Position numbers and translations under genes: made by a program. Of a stretch of 64,000 nucleotides of DNA, positions 34,928 to 43,773 are shown piece by piece. Numbering within the stretch: the first letter of the stretch is position 1; every line of letters begins with the position of its first letter. The DNA comes from Dendronalium phyllosphericum CENA369 (lineage in GTDB: Bacteria > Cyanobacteriota > Cyanobacteriia > Cyanobacteriales > Nostocaceae), in NCBI RefSeq assembly GCF_016056275.1, contig NZ_JAECZA010000001.1, positions 142,803 to 206,802 of the forward strand. Direction: 5' to 3'. The notes under the pieces were generated by a model that was given only the letters and a program-made list of their open reading frames with translations, made no database searches and had not been told where the DNA came from.

Positions 34928-37900
34928 TTATTCGCTATCAGTTTCTGATTCCTCTGCCCACTCAGATACGTTCGTGGAGTCAGATGATTCTATGCCATCG
35001 TCTGTAAGGCGAATGATTTGCCCGTCGAAAAATTGTGCTAAACGTTGAGCTGCGAGCGCTACTTCATCAGTCTCCCACTCAATTGGGGGTGTTTGAGTTG
35101 GCGATGGAGAAACAGTTTGCACTCGATTACCATTTCTCGCAGGCGGCGCACTTCCATTCTTCTCAGGTGGCTCGATTTTTACTGGTGTGGTTGGCTGGGA
35201 TACTGGCGCTGGTGGCGTGTTGTGGTTATTGTACTTAGGAAGAGTTGACTGCTGAACAGTAGGGGAGCTGTTTGCTGGTGGGTTTTTTCTCGCTACGGTA
35301 GAATTTGGCGAAGTTCCTTTCTCTAAGCTTACCTGGACTTCACAACCGAAAGTCTGCTGAAAAGCTGCCACAATCATAGGTAGATCGGATTTAACTTTGT
35401 CGTACCATACGGGTTTGACACCAACACGAGCAGCAGTACCATCAAATTCTATGAGCTGGCCCATTTGACGCAGCATTTCTTGTCTTGATTTTGGCTGGAG
35501 GTTAGCAAGCATTTGTTGCCAAACTTGAGTTAAGTCGTATTGCGGCTCAACAACTTCCTCTGAGGCTGATACTGAAGATACTTGTTGTGCAGGTGCGATA
35601 TCTGGCTTCTCCTCAGCAGGTAATCGAGGAGTAGATCCATTTTCTGGGGCTGGCGATGCTGATGTTAGTGGACCAGGAACAGATTCACTCTCTGCGGGTG
35701 GTGGCGATACCGAACCATTAGAAGAGATGCGATCGCTTGGCGAAGAAACTGGTGTCGGTGAAGTATGGTTATTATCTAGTTTGTTTTCTTTTGGAACTTC
35801 GGCTAATGTCGAAGTCCTTCCTGGGTAATTGTTACCGTTAGGCGAAGCCGTTTTTACAGAGTCAGATAAATCTTGCTGAAAGGTTGGGTTGGGTTGCTGG
35901 GGTGAAGTTAGAGGAGATGCTTTCTGGGTTGCGAATTGGGGAGGTTGTTGGCGATCGCCATTCGATACCGCAGGGGTTGTAATAATGGGTATAACACCTG
36001 TGGCTGTGGGCTGAATATTTGCACTCGGTAGCAATCCTAGTAATGTCACTTCCAACCACAAACGCGGCTGGGTGGTGTTTTTAATTTGGACTTCAGCCGT
36101 TCGTAAGTGCTGCTGTCCCACCAAAATTGTACTCATATCGAGTTGCTGGGCAAACTCGACTAGCGCCATCCAAGTTTGACGAGTACAAGCTATCAAATCA
36201 TGACGATTTGGTGCTGTTTTGGCAATCAGTAAATCGCGGTAGAAAGCGGCAAGATTTTGCAGAATAGTTAGTGGTTCTCGGCCGCGTTCTAAAATGTTAC
36301 GGCTATAATCTAAAACTGCTTCTGGATTGTTTTGAGCGATCGCCTTCAACAACATTAACAAGTCTTGTTCGCTTACCGAACCCACTAAATCCCAAACTTT
36401 ATCGGGTGTGACTTCACCAGACAATAGCGCCAATTGATCGAGCAAACTTTCCGCATCCCGCAATCCTCCCTGAGCAATTTGAGCTACTAAAGTGACAGCG
36501 TCAGGAGAAATATTAATACCTTCTTTGGCGGCGATCGCACTTAAATGATCGACCATCGCCTCTAATTGAATCCGTCTAAAATCGAACCTCTGACAGCGGG
36601 AAATAATTGTTGGCAATACTCGCTGTGGGTCAGTTGTAGCTAAAACAAAGACTACGTGTTTCGGTGGTTCTTCTAATGTTTTTAGTAGCGCGTTAAATGC
36701 TGCGGTACTGAGCATGTGGCAATTATGCACCAAAAGCCCATTTGCCACAAAGTTATGATTATCTGCCACTTCAATGTCATAAACTCGCTCAACCCCACCG
36801 AGGTGAACAGATTCGACTGTCTCCAAACTTGTAATCCATTGGGGGAATGGAATATTGTTTAAGGTCTGCCAGCCATTTTCTACTAGTGCTTGCACCCATC
36901 TGGATGTAGTGGTATGTTTTGCCTGTACTACTTCTGGTGTAAAACTTTGTTGCGGCTGAATATCCCATTGCTGTAAGCCAACTGGCAATGAGTTGATTTT
37001 CTTCTCCAGAAAATCCTTCTGTATGCAATTGAATTCGTGGACTTCCTTGTGGACTGAGACTGAGTGACCCATCATCCATATACCACCAAGCAAGTCCTTC
37101 TGGGGTAATTCGATTAAGCCAGTCGATAGAAACGAGTTTTTTATCCCTATTTGGTTTAATGATGTTAGAGATATCTTTGAGTTGGGGATGGCAACCTGTA
37201 TTACAGGTAACTGATATGTTGCCGTATCCTTTGTTAGCTGTAATTCGCAGTTTTGGACGCAATTCTTGAAGGCGATAGGCTTTGTATTCCAACCATTCTT
37301 GCTGGTTTTCTGAGTGTGTCCAACACAATCTGGGGAATCTGCTGTGTTTATTGGGATAACTGACAGAGCAATCTCCAAGTAAGGTTCCGTAGATAAGTCC
37401 AAGTACATTTGGCGGTATAACTGCCGCATCGGCAAGGAACTTTTCTGTTCTGAGTTCCCAAATTCCGTGTCCTTTCTTGTATGGATGTTTTTCCCAACGA
37501 GACTGGATGCTGATGATTCCTCGGCCTTTTTTTTGTAAAAAGCTTGGAATATCAAGCTTTTCTCCACACCCGCAAGCACAGAAAGGTCGAAGTAATTCGG
37601 CTTGTTTAAGGATAGATTCCAAGTTGTATGATTTTTGCCCCGATGTATTGCCTTTAAACTGGTGTCCGCTAACAAATCTCCGGGTACGTCCATCGATACC
37701 AAATTTGTAAATGAGGATGCCGCATCCACATTCGCAGGGGATAGTATCTTCACTCCTTCTTTTACGTCCTTTGCTGGTATCCATCCTTGGTTTGTCCTGA
37801 TTAAATGATTACCCGTACACTTAATTTCTCGATTAGTTGTCTTGATAATCAGGGTTTGGCGTTCTCCTTGGTCTAACCACCTGACAACTTTCTTGAATTC

Positions 37901-38398
37901 CCACTTGCCTAATAAGTCGTTGTAACTCAGAACCTTCTTGTCTTTGATTTTAGGGTCATCAATTCGGATAAATCCATCATCAGTTAAGACCAGAGAATCT
38001 CCAGTCAGGCATTCATCGACCACATAAACCTTGTAGCGGCACTGCACTGGTGCAAACTGTGCCTTTTCAATCAGTTCGCGGATATTATCGACACCAGTGT
38101 TGCTAGCAGCATCAATTTCAATGACATCTAAGGAGTAGCCTTTAGTGATTCCCAGACAAACATCGCACGCGCCGCATGGCATAGGGGTAGGTTTGTCACT
38201 TTTAAGACAATTGAGAGATTTGGCGAGAATGCGGGCGCTGGATGTTTTTCCTGTACCTCGCGGCCCGGTAAACAAATAAGCAGGAGCGATTTTCGCTGTT
38301 GCAATTGCGTTAGTGAGGGTAGTAGCGATCGCCTCTTGTCCCACCAGTTCAGCAAAACTCTTTGGGCGATACTTGTGGTGGAGGGGTTCGTAAGACAT
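34928..38398 (-). CDS. dnaX: DNA polymerase III subunit gamma/tau with intein
   Basis: A 1156-codon gene for the clamp-loader ATPase. The N-extein (1-129) starts YEPLHHKYRPKSFAELVGQE, has Walker A GPRGTGKTS (about 45-53), the zinc cysteines around PCGACDVC and Walker B VYVVDE. Right after that Glu an intein of 430 residues (130-559) is inserted; the C-extein resumes CHMLSTAAFNALLKTLEEPP and has the sensor/arginine-finger segment TIISRCQRFDF. The spliced product would be 726 residues. After about residue 830 comes a long Pro/Ser/Thr/Asn-rich linker, then a C-terminal domain (DLTQVWQQMLANLQPKSRQE). Without splicing the ATP site is broken, so intein removal is essential. ATG at 38398. Confidence 0.95.
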   Translation of the reverse strand: MSYEPLHHKYRPKSFAELVGQEAIATTLTNAIATAKIAPAYLFTGPRGTGKTSSARILAKSLNCLKSDKPTPMPCGACDVCLGITKGYSLDVIEIDAASNTGVDNIRELIEKAQFAPVQCRYKVYVVDECLTGDSLVLTDDGFIRIDDPKIKDKKVLSYNDLLGKWEFKKVVRWLDQGERQTLIIKTTNREIKCTGNHLIRTNQGWIPAKDVKEGVKILSPANVDAASSFTNLVSMDVPGDLLADTSLKAIHRGKNHTTWNLSLNKPNYFDLSVLAGVEKSLIFQAFYKKKAEESSASSLVGKNIHTRKDTEFGNSEQKSSLPMRQLYRQMYLDLSTEPYLEIALSVIPINTADSPDCVGHTQKTSKNGWNTKPIAFKNCVQNCELQLTKDTATYQLPVIQVAIPNSKISLTSLNQIGIKNSFLSTGLIELPQKDLLGGIWMMGHSVSVHKEVHEFNCIQKDFLEKKINSLPVGLQQWDIQPQQSFTPEVVQAKHTTTSRWVQALVENGWQTLNNIPFPQWITSLETVESVHLGGVERVYDIEVADNHNFVANGLLVHNCHMLSTAAFNALLKTLEEPPKHVVFVLATTDPQRVLPTIISRCQRFDFRRIQLEAMVDHLSAIAAKEGINISPDAVTLVAQIAQGGLRDAESLLDQLALLSGEVTPDKVWDLVGSVSEQDLLMLLKAIAQNNPEAVLDYSRNILERGREPLTILQNLAAFYRDLLIAKTAPNRHDLIACTRQTWMALVEFAQQLDMSTILVGQQHLRTAEVQIKNTTQPRLWLEVTLLGLLPSANIQPTATGVIPIITTPAVSNGDRQQPPQFATQKASPLTSPQQPNPTFQQDLSDSVKTASPNGNNYPGRTSTLAEVPKENKLDNNHTSPTPVSSPSDRISSNGSVSPPPAESESVPGPLTSASPAPENGSTPRLPAEEKPDIAPAQQVSSVSASEEVVEPQYDLTQVWQQMLANLQPKSRQEMLRQMGQLIEFDGTAARVGVKPVWYDKVKSDLPMIVAAFQQTFGCEVQVSLEKGTSPNSTVARKNPPANSSPTVQQSTLPKYNNHNTPPAPVSQPTTPVKIEPPEKNGSAPPARNGNRVQTVSPSPTQTPPIEWETDEVALAAQRLAQFFDGQIIRLTDDGIESSDSTNVSEWAEESETDSE
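36722..38011 (-). mobile_element. DnaX intein, 430 residues
   Basis: It begins CLTGDSLVLTDDGFIRIDD (block A), has block B CTGNHLIRTNQGWIPAKD, and ends with block F VYDIEVADNHNFVANG and block G LLVHN, then C (+1). N-terminal Cys, the TxxH-like GNHL, the penultimate His, terminal Asn and Cys+1 are all present, so splicing should work. It lies directly after the Walker B DE of the ATPase. Between blocks B and F about 330 residues in the intein frame show no LAGLIDADG motif; the endonuclease is in another frame (36789-37784). The length equals that remembered for the Synechocystis DnaX intein. Confidence 0.93.
36789..37784 (-). CDS. LAGLIDADG homing endonuclease nested out of frame in the intein
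   Basis: A 331-residue protein in a frame different from dnaX (starts differ by 614 nt, remainder 2). LAGLIDADG motif 1 is LGLIYGTLLGDCS (about 128-140) and motif 2 LAWWYMDDGSL (about 231-241), with acidic residues D138 and D237/D238. The N-terminus has two zinc-type clusters, CECGCG (17-22) and CACGCG (69-74), each followed by basic residues and GH (VSGHQFKG; KKGHG), a module seen in phage-type homing endonucleases. It starts inside block B and its TGA falls just before block F, exactly where an in-frame endonuclease domain normally sits. The ATG has AGGA ten bases upstream. It would cut intein-less dnaX alleles and spread the intein. Expression as a separate protein is inferred. Confidence 0.85.
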   Translation of the reverse strand: MDTSKGRKRRSEDTIPCECGCGILIYKFGIDGRTRRFVSGHQFKGNTSGQKSYNLESILKQAELLRPFCACGCGEKLDIPSFLQKKGRGIISIQSRWEKHPYKKGHGIWELRTEKFLADAAVIPPNVLGLIYGTLLGDCSVSYPNKHSRFPRLCWTHSENQQEWLEYKAYRLQELRPKLRITANKGYGNISVTCNTGCHPQLKDISNIIKPNRDKKLVSIDWLNRITPEGLAWWYMDDGSLSLSPQGSPRIQLHTEGFSGEENQLIASWLTAMGYSAATKFYTRSSTGKTYHYIQMGASTSRKWLADLKQYSIPPMDYKFGDSRICSPRWG

Positions 38399-38595
38399 GG
38401 ATTTTAAATGTCAATGCCTTTTGTAAATTGATTTAGAAACACAAGCGCCCATTTGACATTAGATTATTTTAAACGCAGGAATATTCCTTTTGGACAATTA
38501 AATTTTTCTCGCATTTCTCTAAATTATAGTACATTTGAACCATAAAGAGAATAGCTGATGACTGACCACTGACAACTGACCAATGACTCTTGTAC

Positions 38596-38615
38596 AGACG
38601 CGATTAATCGCGTCT
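38596..38615. repeat. 20-bp dispersed palindrome AGACGCGATTAATCGCGTCT
   Basis: A perfect palindrome in the dnaX upstream region, embedded in gtac-palindrome-ct. A second copy, gtac plus AGACGCGCTTAATCGCGTCT, is at 47267-47286 near cysE. It is a common type of intergenic element in filamentous cyanobacteria. Confidence 0.8.
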
Positions 38616-38713
38616 CTACCTACGACCACTGACCAATGACTAATTTTATTGACTGGAATAATGCGATGGTACAGTGCGATCGCTACAATCATTAGGGTAA
38701 GCAATACTCAATA

Positions 38714-39406
38714 ATGGTACGGCACATGCTCAGGCGGCTAGTTCAGTGGCTCAAAAAGTTCTTCCAACGCTTGTTTGGTAGACAAAAGACTTCTTCTAAA
38801 ATCGTGGAAGATGCGCCAAAAGAAGTAGCGCCACCTTTAACCGATACCGATTTAGAATTTCTCTTCACTGAACTTCTAGAAGGAGTACATCAAGCACGAG
38901 GACAAGCTTGGGCTTTAAAATGGCTGCAAAACATTGAACATCGTGTCTCTACTGAACGCTGGATACAATGGTTGCAGCGTTTTGGTGAAAGATTGCTAGC
39001 ATCACCGACACCTAATAATGAATTGGCTGCTCGGTTAGTGCAATTGGGCGAATTGGGCATCGGAGAAATTGGAGACGTTGCCTATAATATTGGTATGCAG
39101 GTGTTGACGCGCAATCAAGGCGAGCCAGTATGGGAATATGATGGCCCAGATGCTGTCAGCACGCTCCCACCCGAAGAAAGTTACCCAATACCAGAAGAAG
39201 CAGGTGAGGGAGAAATTCCAGCAGACGGAGAATATCAAACTGTCACCATAGATCAGTTGTTTGTGATGTTGCAGCAGGATGAAAACTTACGCCAGCAGAT
39301 TGCTCAACAACTAGCAATTGAGACAGACGATCCAGAAATTATCGTTCAGGAATTAATTAATCAATATTATGCTCCCGATCAATCGCCTCCAGACGAACAA
39401 GCATAA
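38714..39406 (+). CDS. Stand-alone paralogue of the CHAT-protein N-terminal domain
   Basis: A 230-residue protein. Its first ~130 residues (LVQWLKKFF; LTDTDLEFLFTELLEGVHQA; LLASPTPNNELAARLVQLGE; GIGEIGDVAYNIGMQVL) align clearly with the start of the TPR-CHAT protein encoded next. The very N-terminus is basic-amphipathic; the rest is helical, then a Pro/Glu-rich linker and a short helical end (TIDQLFVMLQQDENLRQQIA). No enzyme motif. The start may be ATG 38714 or, by alignment with the paralogue, ATG 38726. It lies 285 bp before that gene on the same strand. It is probably an adaptor or regulator through homotypic domain contact; this is inference. Confidence 0.7.
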   Translation: MVRHMLRRLVQWLKKFFQRLFGRQKTSSKIVEDAPKEVAPPLTDTDLEFLFTELLEGVHQARGQAWALKWLQNIEHRVSTERWIQWLQRFGERLLASPTPNNELAARLVQLGELGIGEIGDVAYNIGMQVLTRNQGEPVWEYDGPDAVSTLPPEESYPIPEEAGEGEIPADGEYQTVTIDQLFVMLQQDENLRQQIAQQLAIETDDPEIIVQELINQYYAPDQSPPDEQA

Positions 39407-39512
39407 AATATTGATTTGTCCTCCTCAATCCCTACTTCCAGAAAATAAGGCTGTAGTCACACCGTTTAGGACACTTGTGATTGCTCAAAGCCTTACAGGA
39501 AATTGGTTTTTA

Positions 39513-39540
39513 CTCAGCACTCAGCACCCAGCACTCAGCA
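39513..39540. repeat. STRR heptamer array (ctcagca x4)
   Basis: Four ctcagca units (one cccagca) in the gap between the adaptor gene and the CHAT gene; reverse complement family of the array at 157-191. Confidence 0.85.
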
Positions 39541-39690
39541 CTTTGCTATAACGACTGACAAAGTTTTGTATATTTTTTATAACTACACGATTACAAACTT
39601 GGCAAAATCCAGTAGGTTTTACGTAATTACTTATTTTTTTAAGACAACGCCGCTACAATCTAGGAGAAATAAAATCCAAGAGTATGGCAG

Positions 39691-42600
39691 ATGCTCACGC
39701 AGCTAGTGCAGTGGCTTAAAACGCTTTCAAATCGCCCCGTAGATAGTAAGCAGACTCGTGCTATCCAGACTGTGACGGACAAGCAGGTGGTAGAACCGCC
39801 ACCTGAATTGACTAATGCGGATCTGGAAATTTTGTATACCCAACTGTTGGAAGGTGTAAATCAAGGACGAGAGCAACAGTGGGCAATCAAATATCTACAG
39901 CGGATGGAAGACCGCATTAGCCATGAGCGTTGGATAGATTGGCTGCTGGGCTTTGGTGAAAAATTGCTAGTATCACCCACACCAAACCATGAGTTAGCAA
40001 ACCGGATGGTGCAGCTAGGCGAACTTGGTATTGGCAAAATTGGAGAACTTTCTTATGAGATTGGCGCACAGTTGTTGTCACGAGACTCAAGCCAATGGTA
40101 CGAAGATAGCGAACAGCCACAAACTGAAACCACAACCTCTGATTCGGAAATTTTGCTCAATTCTCCAGGACAGGAGTTAATCCGCAATTTAGGCGAGTTG
40201 TTATGGGAATCTGAGGAGCCAGAAGTTAAAACTAGAGTCACACCCCAAAATTCTCCCGCCGCAGAAATAGCAGCAGAGAACCAAGAGGAAATCATTCAAG
40301 AATATCCAGGGGAAGCAGACGAAACCACGGAAGTAGCCGATTTTGTCCCAGAAAATGCCACAGAAAACTCACAGCAAGGGGAACGACAAGAAGTAGTCGC
40401 AAGTACACCAGTAGCTTTTTCTGTTGTAGAGGAAGATGCAACAGAGAATTTCGAGTCAGTGGAGTACCAAGAAGAAATTGCCCAAACTTCAACAGCAATA
40501 CCTCTGCCGACTCCTAGTGAAGAAGATGTCATCGATAACTTGAGCGAACTGTCGTTTGAGCGTGAAGAGCAAAAGACTGAAATCGCACCAGCTTATCTAC
40601 TCGCTACTACCCCAGAAGCTTTAGCAGCAATCTTGTCAGCAGAGGGGATTTTAGATCAATCTTCGGCAATCGATGCAAATGTGGGGTCTACCATAGATGA
40701 GTTATTAACTAGATTGGATCGAGGTACCACTTTAGTCGAGCAACTTGCTTCTAATCTGGCAACTCAAACAAGCCAAAATCCCACTTTTACAACCAGTCCA
40801 AATACAACAATTCAAGCACAAGCCTGGTTTTATCAAGGTCTACGGCAAGCTAAAAGCGGAGATTTGTTAGGAGCGATCGCATCTTACGACCAAGCTATAG
40901 AATTAAATCCCAACTCTTTTGAATATTGGTTTAATCGAGGCTTAACACTATTTCATTTAGAAAATTTTACCGAAGCGATCGCATCTTATAACCAAGCCAT
41001 AGAATTGAAACCCGACCACTACAAAGCTTGGTATAACCGGGGTGGAACTTTAGGCGAAATTGGCTATTTTGAGGAGGCGATCGCTTCCTTTGAACAAGCT
41101 ATCGAAGTCAATCCCGATTATCCAGAAGCTTGGGCTGGTAAAGGTTTGGCAATGCTCAAGTTAGGGCGGACTTGGGAGGCAATTATTAGTTACGACCAAG
41201 CCTTACAGCTACAACCCCAAGACCAAGAAAATTGGTATTTCCGAGGCACAGCTTTAGCTTTAGCCGAGCGGCACGAAGAAGCGATCGCATCTTATGATGA
41301 AGCTTTAGAAATTCAACCAGATTATCATGAAGTTTGGATTGACCGGGGCGTAGTTTTATTTAATTTAAAACGCTGGCCAGAGGCGATCGCATCATACGAT
41401 AAAGCTTTAGAAATTCAGCCTAACTTTTATTTAGCTTGGTACAACCGGGGTGTAGCGTTAGATAACCTCGGTCGCCGCCAAGAAGCGATCGCTTCTTATC
41501 GCCAAGCCATAGATATTAAACCCGACTTACACTTAGCTTGGTATAACCTAGCGGTAGCCCAGTTTTATTTAGAACAATATACTGAAGCGATCGTTTCTTA
41601 CGATAACGCTTTACAAATCAAACTTGATTATTGGGAAGCTTGGATTGGTCGAGGTACTGCTGCCGGTCAAGTTAATCTTAAACTTTCGATATCGACTGAG
41701 ATCGCAGCGGCCAATCCTGCCTTGCAACAAGGAGGCTTTGAAGGTAAACTAGCCAGCTACGAAGAAGGATTGAAACATATCCGCTCAGATACTCACCCAG
41801 AAGGTTGGGGTAGATTACATGTAGCGATCGGCAATGCTTACTTCGACCGAGGCAAAAAACATTCTACATCTCGAAATGATTGGGGCAAAGCCTTAGCCGA
41901 GTACGATCGAGCATTATTAACCCTAACACGAGAAAATTTTCCCCAGCTGCATTTGGAGATTTTGCAATCCTTCGTTAAAGCACTTTTAGGTTTAGGACAA
42001 ATAGCCCAAGCCCAGGAATTACAGCAAATCTGTGCAAATTTATTGCAACAATTGCTTAACGAACCAACTCGCACTCATGAAAGTAAAAAGCAGTTGGCTC
42101 TAAAATTTGCTGGCATCGATCGATTGGCAGTAGATTTACATGTAGAGTCCGGCGATTTAGTAGAAGCCTGGGAAATGGCAGAATATGGCAAAAATTGTTG
42201 CTTAACTTGGCTGTTAGATGGTTGGAAGCCAGAAATTTACTCACCTAGATATGACTCAGTTCAACAACTACTTAATCCCACCACAGCAATTATTTACTGG
42301 CATATTAGTCCAGTGGCGTTAAATACTTTTGTCATCAAAGATGAAGCCCCATCACCTATCCTCGTCTTTATACCCATACAAAATGTAGTCACAATCGAAA
42401 CCGCTACACCCGATAATGAATTGCCTCTACCAGAAGCAGTCAGACGCTTAATTGAATTTGAAGATTGGCTAGAAGATTGGAATAAGACGCATCAAAAATA
42501 TCGCAATCAAGCCCAATACCAAGAAAATATCAGCAATCATTCTTGGCGATTGGAGATGGAACAAAGACTGTTACAACTCAAAGAAATTCTCCAAATTTCC

Positions 42601-43524
42601 ACAATTAAGCAAGAACTTGAAGGAATTACTCAACTGATTTTAGTTCCCCATCGTGACTTGCACGCATTACCTTTGCACGCACTTTTTCAGCTTGCTTCTC
42701 CCTACGATGAATATCTGCCCAATGTGGAATCTAATTTCAGCATTGCTTATTTACCTAGCATTCAAAGCGGTTTATCTTTAAAAGCTGAAAGTACAGGGCA
42801 ATTGTTAGAGCAAAACTTACTTAGTGTCGAATATCCTAATAGCACAAATTATTCACCACTCAAATTTGCCCAATTAGAATCGGAACTTGTCAGCCAAATG
42901 TTTAATAATCCCCATCGCATCCAGGGGAATAAAGCTACTAAAAACACTGTAGAAACTGCCTTATTTGATAATTATAATATATTTCATTTTACGGGGCATG
43001 TTATAAACAATTGCCGCGAACCGCAAAAATCAGAGTTAGCTTTGGCGGGTGAAGATAAACTTACTCTAGAAGAAATCTGTCAAGAAACTTTAGCTAGTTA
43101 TAATTTGGTTACTTTGTCTGCTTGCGAAACTATCAGAACTGGTAACTATGCGATCGCTACTGAATATGTGAGTTTAATTAATGGTTTTATCTATATGGGA
43201 ATTCCTCATGTAGTGAGTACTCTTTGGACTGTAGAATCAACAGCCAGTGCCTTAACAATTGTAGAGTTTTATCAAAGATTACAGCAAGGGAAATCTGCTG
43301 CTACTGCTTTAGCTGAAGCCACAGCATGGCTGAAAGAATTAACCGCTGGAGAATTAACTAAATGGTACGAACGTTTACTTAATAATCTGGATACTGAAGA
43401 ATTAAAAGTTAGAGCTTATTTAGCAACACATTTATATAGAATGAGTAAAATTGCACCAGAGAAAAAGCTTTATAATCATCCTTACTATTGGGCAGCATTT
43501 ACGATTACAGGGAAGCTAAATTAA
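39691..43524 (+). CDS. TPR-CHAT domain protein (caspase-like protease)
   Basis: A 1277-residue protein. Residues 1-130: domain shared with the preceding gene. About 140-330: acidic, low-complexity linker. About 370-655: some eight TPRs (AWFYQGLRQAKSGDLLGAIA, YDQAIELNPNSFEYWFNRGL and so on). About 700-1000: further helical repeats. About 1020-1277: CHAT domain with the probable catalytic His1103 in FHFTGHV and Cys1145 in TLSACETIRTG, followed by GIPHVVSTLWTVESTAS. CHAT proteases occur in cyanobacterial signalling and in the TPR-CHAT effector of type III-E CRISPR; the TPRs would bind the trigger. No CRISPR or other defence gene is adjacent. ATG at 39691; AGGAG lies 24 bp upstream, rather far. 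Confidence 0.85.
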   Translation: MLTQLVQWLKTLSNRPVDSKQTRAIQTVTDKQVVEPPPELTNADLEILYTQLLEGVNQGREQQWAIKYLQRMEDRISHERWIDWLLGFGEKLLVSPTPNHELANRMVQLGELGIGKIGELSYEIGAQLLSRDSSQWYEDSEQPQTETTTSDSEILLNSPGQELIRNLGELLWESEEPEVKTRVTPQNSPAAEIAAENQEEIIQEYPGEADETTEVADFVPENATENSQQGERQEVVASTPVAFSVVEEDATENFESVEYQEEIAQTSTAIPLPTPSEEDVIDNLSELSFEREEQKTEIAPAYLLATTPEALAAILSAEGILDQSSAIDANVGSTIDELLTRLDRGTTLVEQLASNLATQTSQNPTFTTSPNTTIQAQAWFYQGLRQAKSGDLLGAIASYDQAIELNPNSFEYWFNRGLTLFHLENFTEAIASYNQAIELKPDHYKAWYNRGGTLGEIGYFEEAIASFEQAIEVNPDYPEAWAGKGLAMLKLGRTWEAIISYDQALQLQPQDQENWYFRGTALALAERHEEAIASYDEALEIQPDYHEVWIDRGVVLFNLKRWPEAIASYDKALEIQPNFYLAWYNRGVALDNLGRRQEAIASYRQAIDIKPDLHLAWYNLAVAQFYLEQYTEAIVSYDNALQIKLDYWEAWIGRGTAAGQVNLKLSISTEIAAANPALQQGGFEGKLASYEEGLKHIRSDTHPEGWGRLHVAIGNAYFDRGKKHSTSRNDWGKALAEYDRALLTLTRENFPQLHLEILQSFVKALLGLGQIAQAQELQQICANLLQQLLNEPTRTHESKKQLALKFAGIDRLAVDLHVESGDLVEAWEMAEYGKNCCLTWLLDGWKPEIYSPRYDSVQQLLNPTTAIIYWHISPVALNTFVIKDEAPSPILVFIPIQNVVTIETATPDNELPLPEAVRRLIEFEDWLEDWNKTHQKYRNQAQYQENISNHSWRLEMEQRLLQLKEILQISTIKQELEGITQLILVPHRDLHALPLHALFQLASPYDEYLPNVESNFSIAYLPSIQSGLSLKAESTGQLLEQNLLSVEYPNSTNYSPLKFAQLESELVSQMFNNPHRIQGNKATKNTVETALFDNYNIFHFTGHVINNCREPQKSELALAGEDKLTLEEICQETLASYNLVTLSACETIRTGNYAIATEYVSLINGFIYMGIPHVVSTLWTVESTASALTIVEFYQRLQQGKSAATALAEATAWLKELTAGELTKWYERLLNNLDTEELKVRAYLATHLYRMSKIAPEKKLYNHPYYWAAFTITGKLN

Positions 43525-43525
43525 A

Positions 43526-43551
43526 GTAATTCGTAATTCGTAATTCGTAAT
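43526..43551. repeat. Heptamer array gtaattc x3.7
   Basis: Perfect gtaattc units right after the CHAT gene stop; the reverse-complement form (attacga) lies at 43752-43771 before the prx gene end and at 24400-24431. The two flanking arrays in opposite orientation could pair. Confidence 0.75.
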
Positions 43552-43773
43552 TAAAGCTTTTAGAAAGTAGGAAATATTCTTATTTTCATGCAGAAGCAGA
43601 CAGATTATAAGAATAAAGACGCAAAGACGCTAAAATGCAATTTTCGCGCCTTTACGTCTAATTCAACAAATCATTTTCGGATTTTTACCAATTCTCCACA
43701 AAAAGGCTACAGATATAACTCTAGAAACCTAGATGAAATCTGACGCTTTTTAATTACGAATTACGAATTGGTA

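Noticed and set aside
39691..43524. Type III-E CRISPR TPR-CHAT (Csx29) homologue
   Set aside because: No cas genes or CRISPR arrays are in the window, and the N-terminal domain pairs with a local paralogue; treated as an independent CHAT protein.
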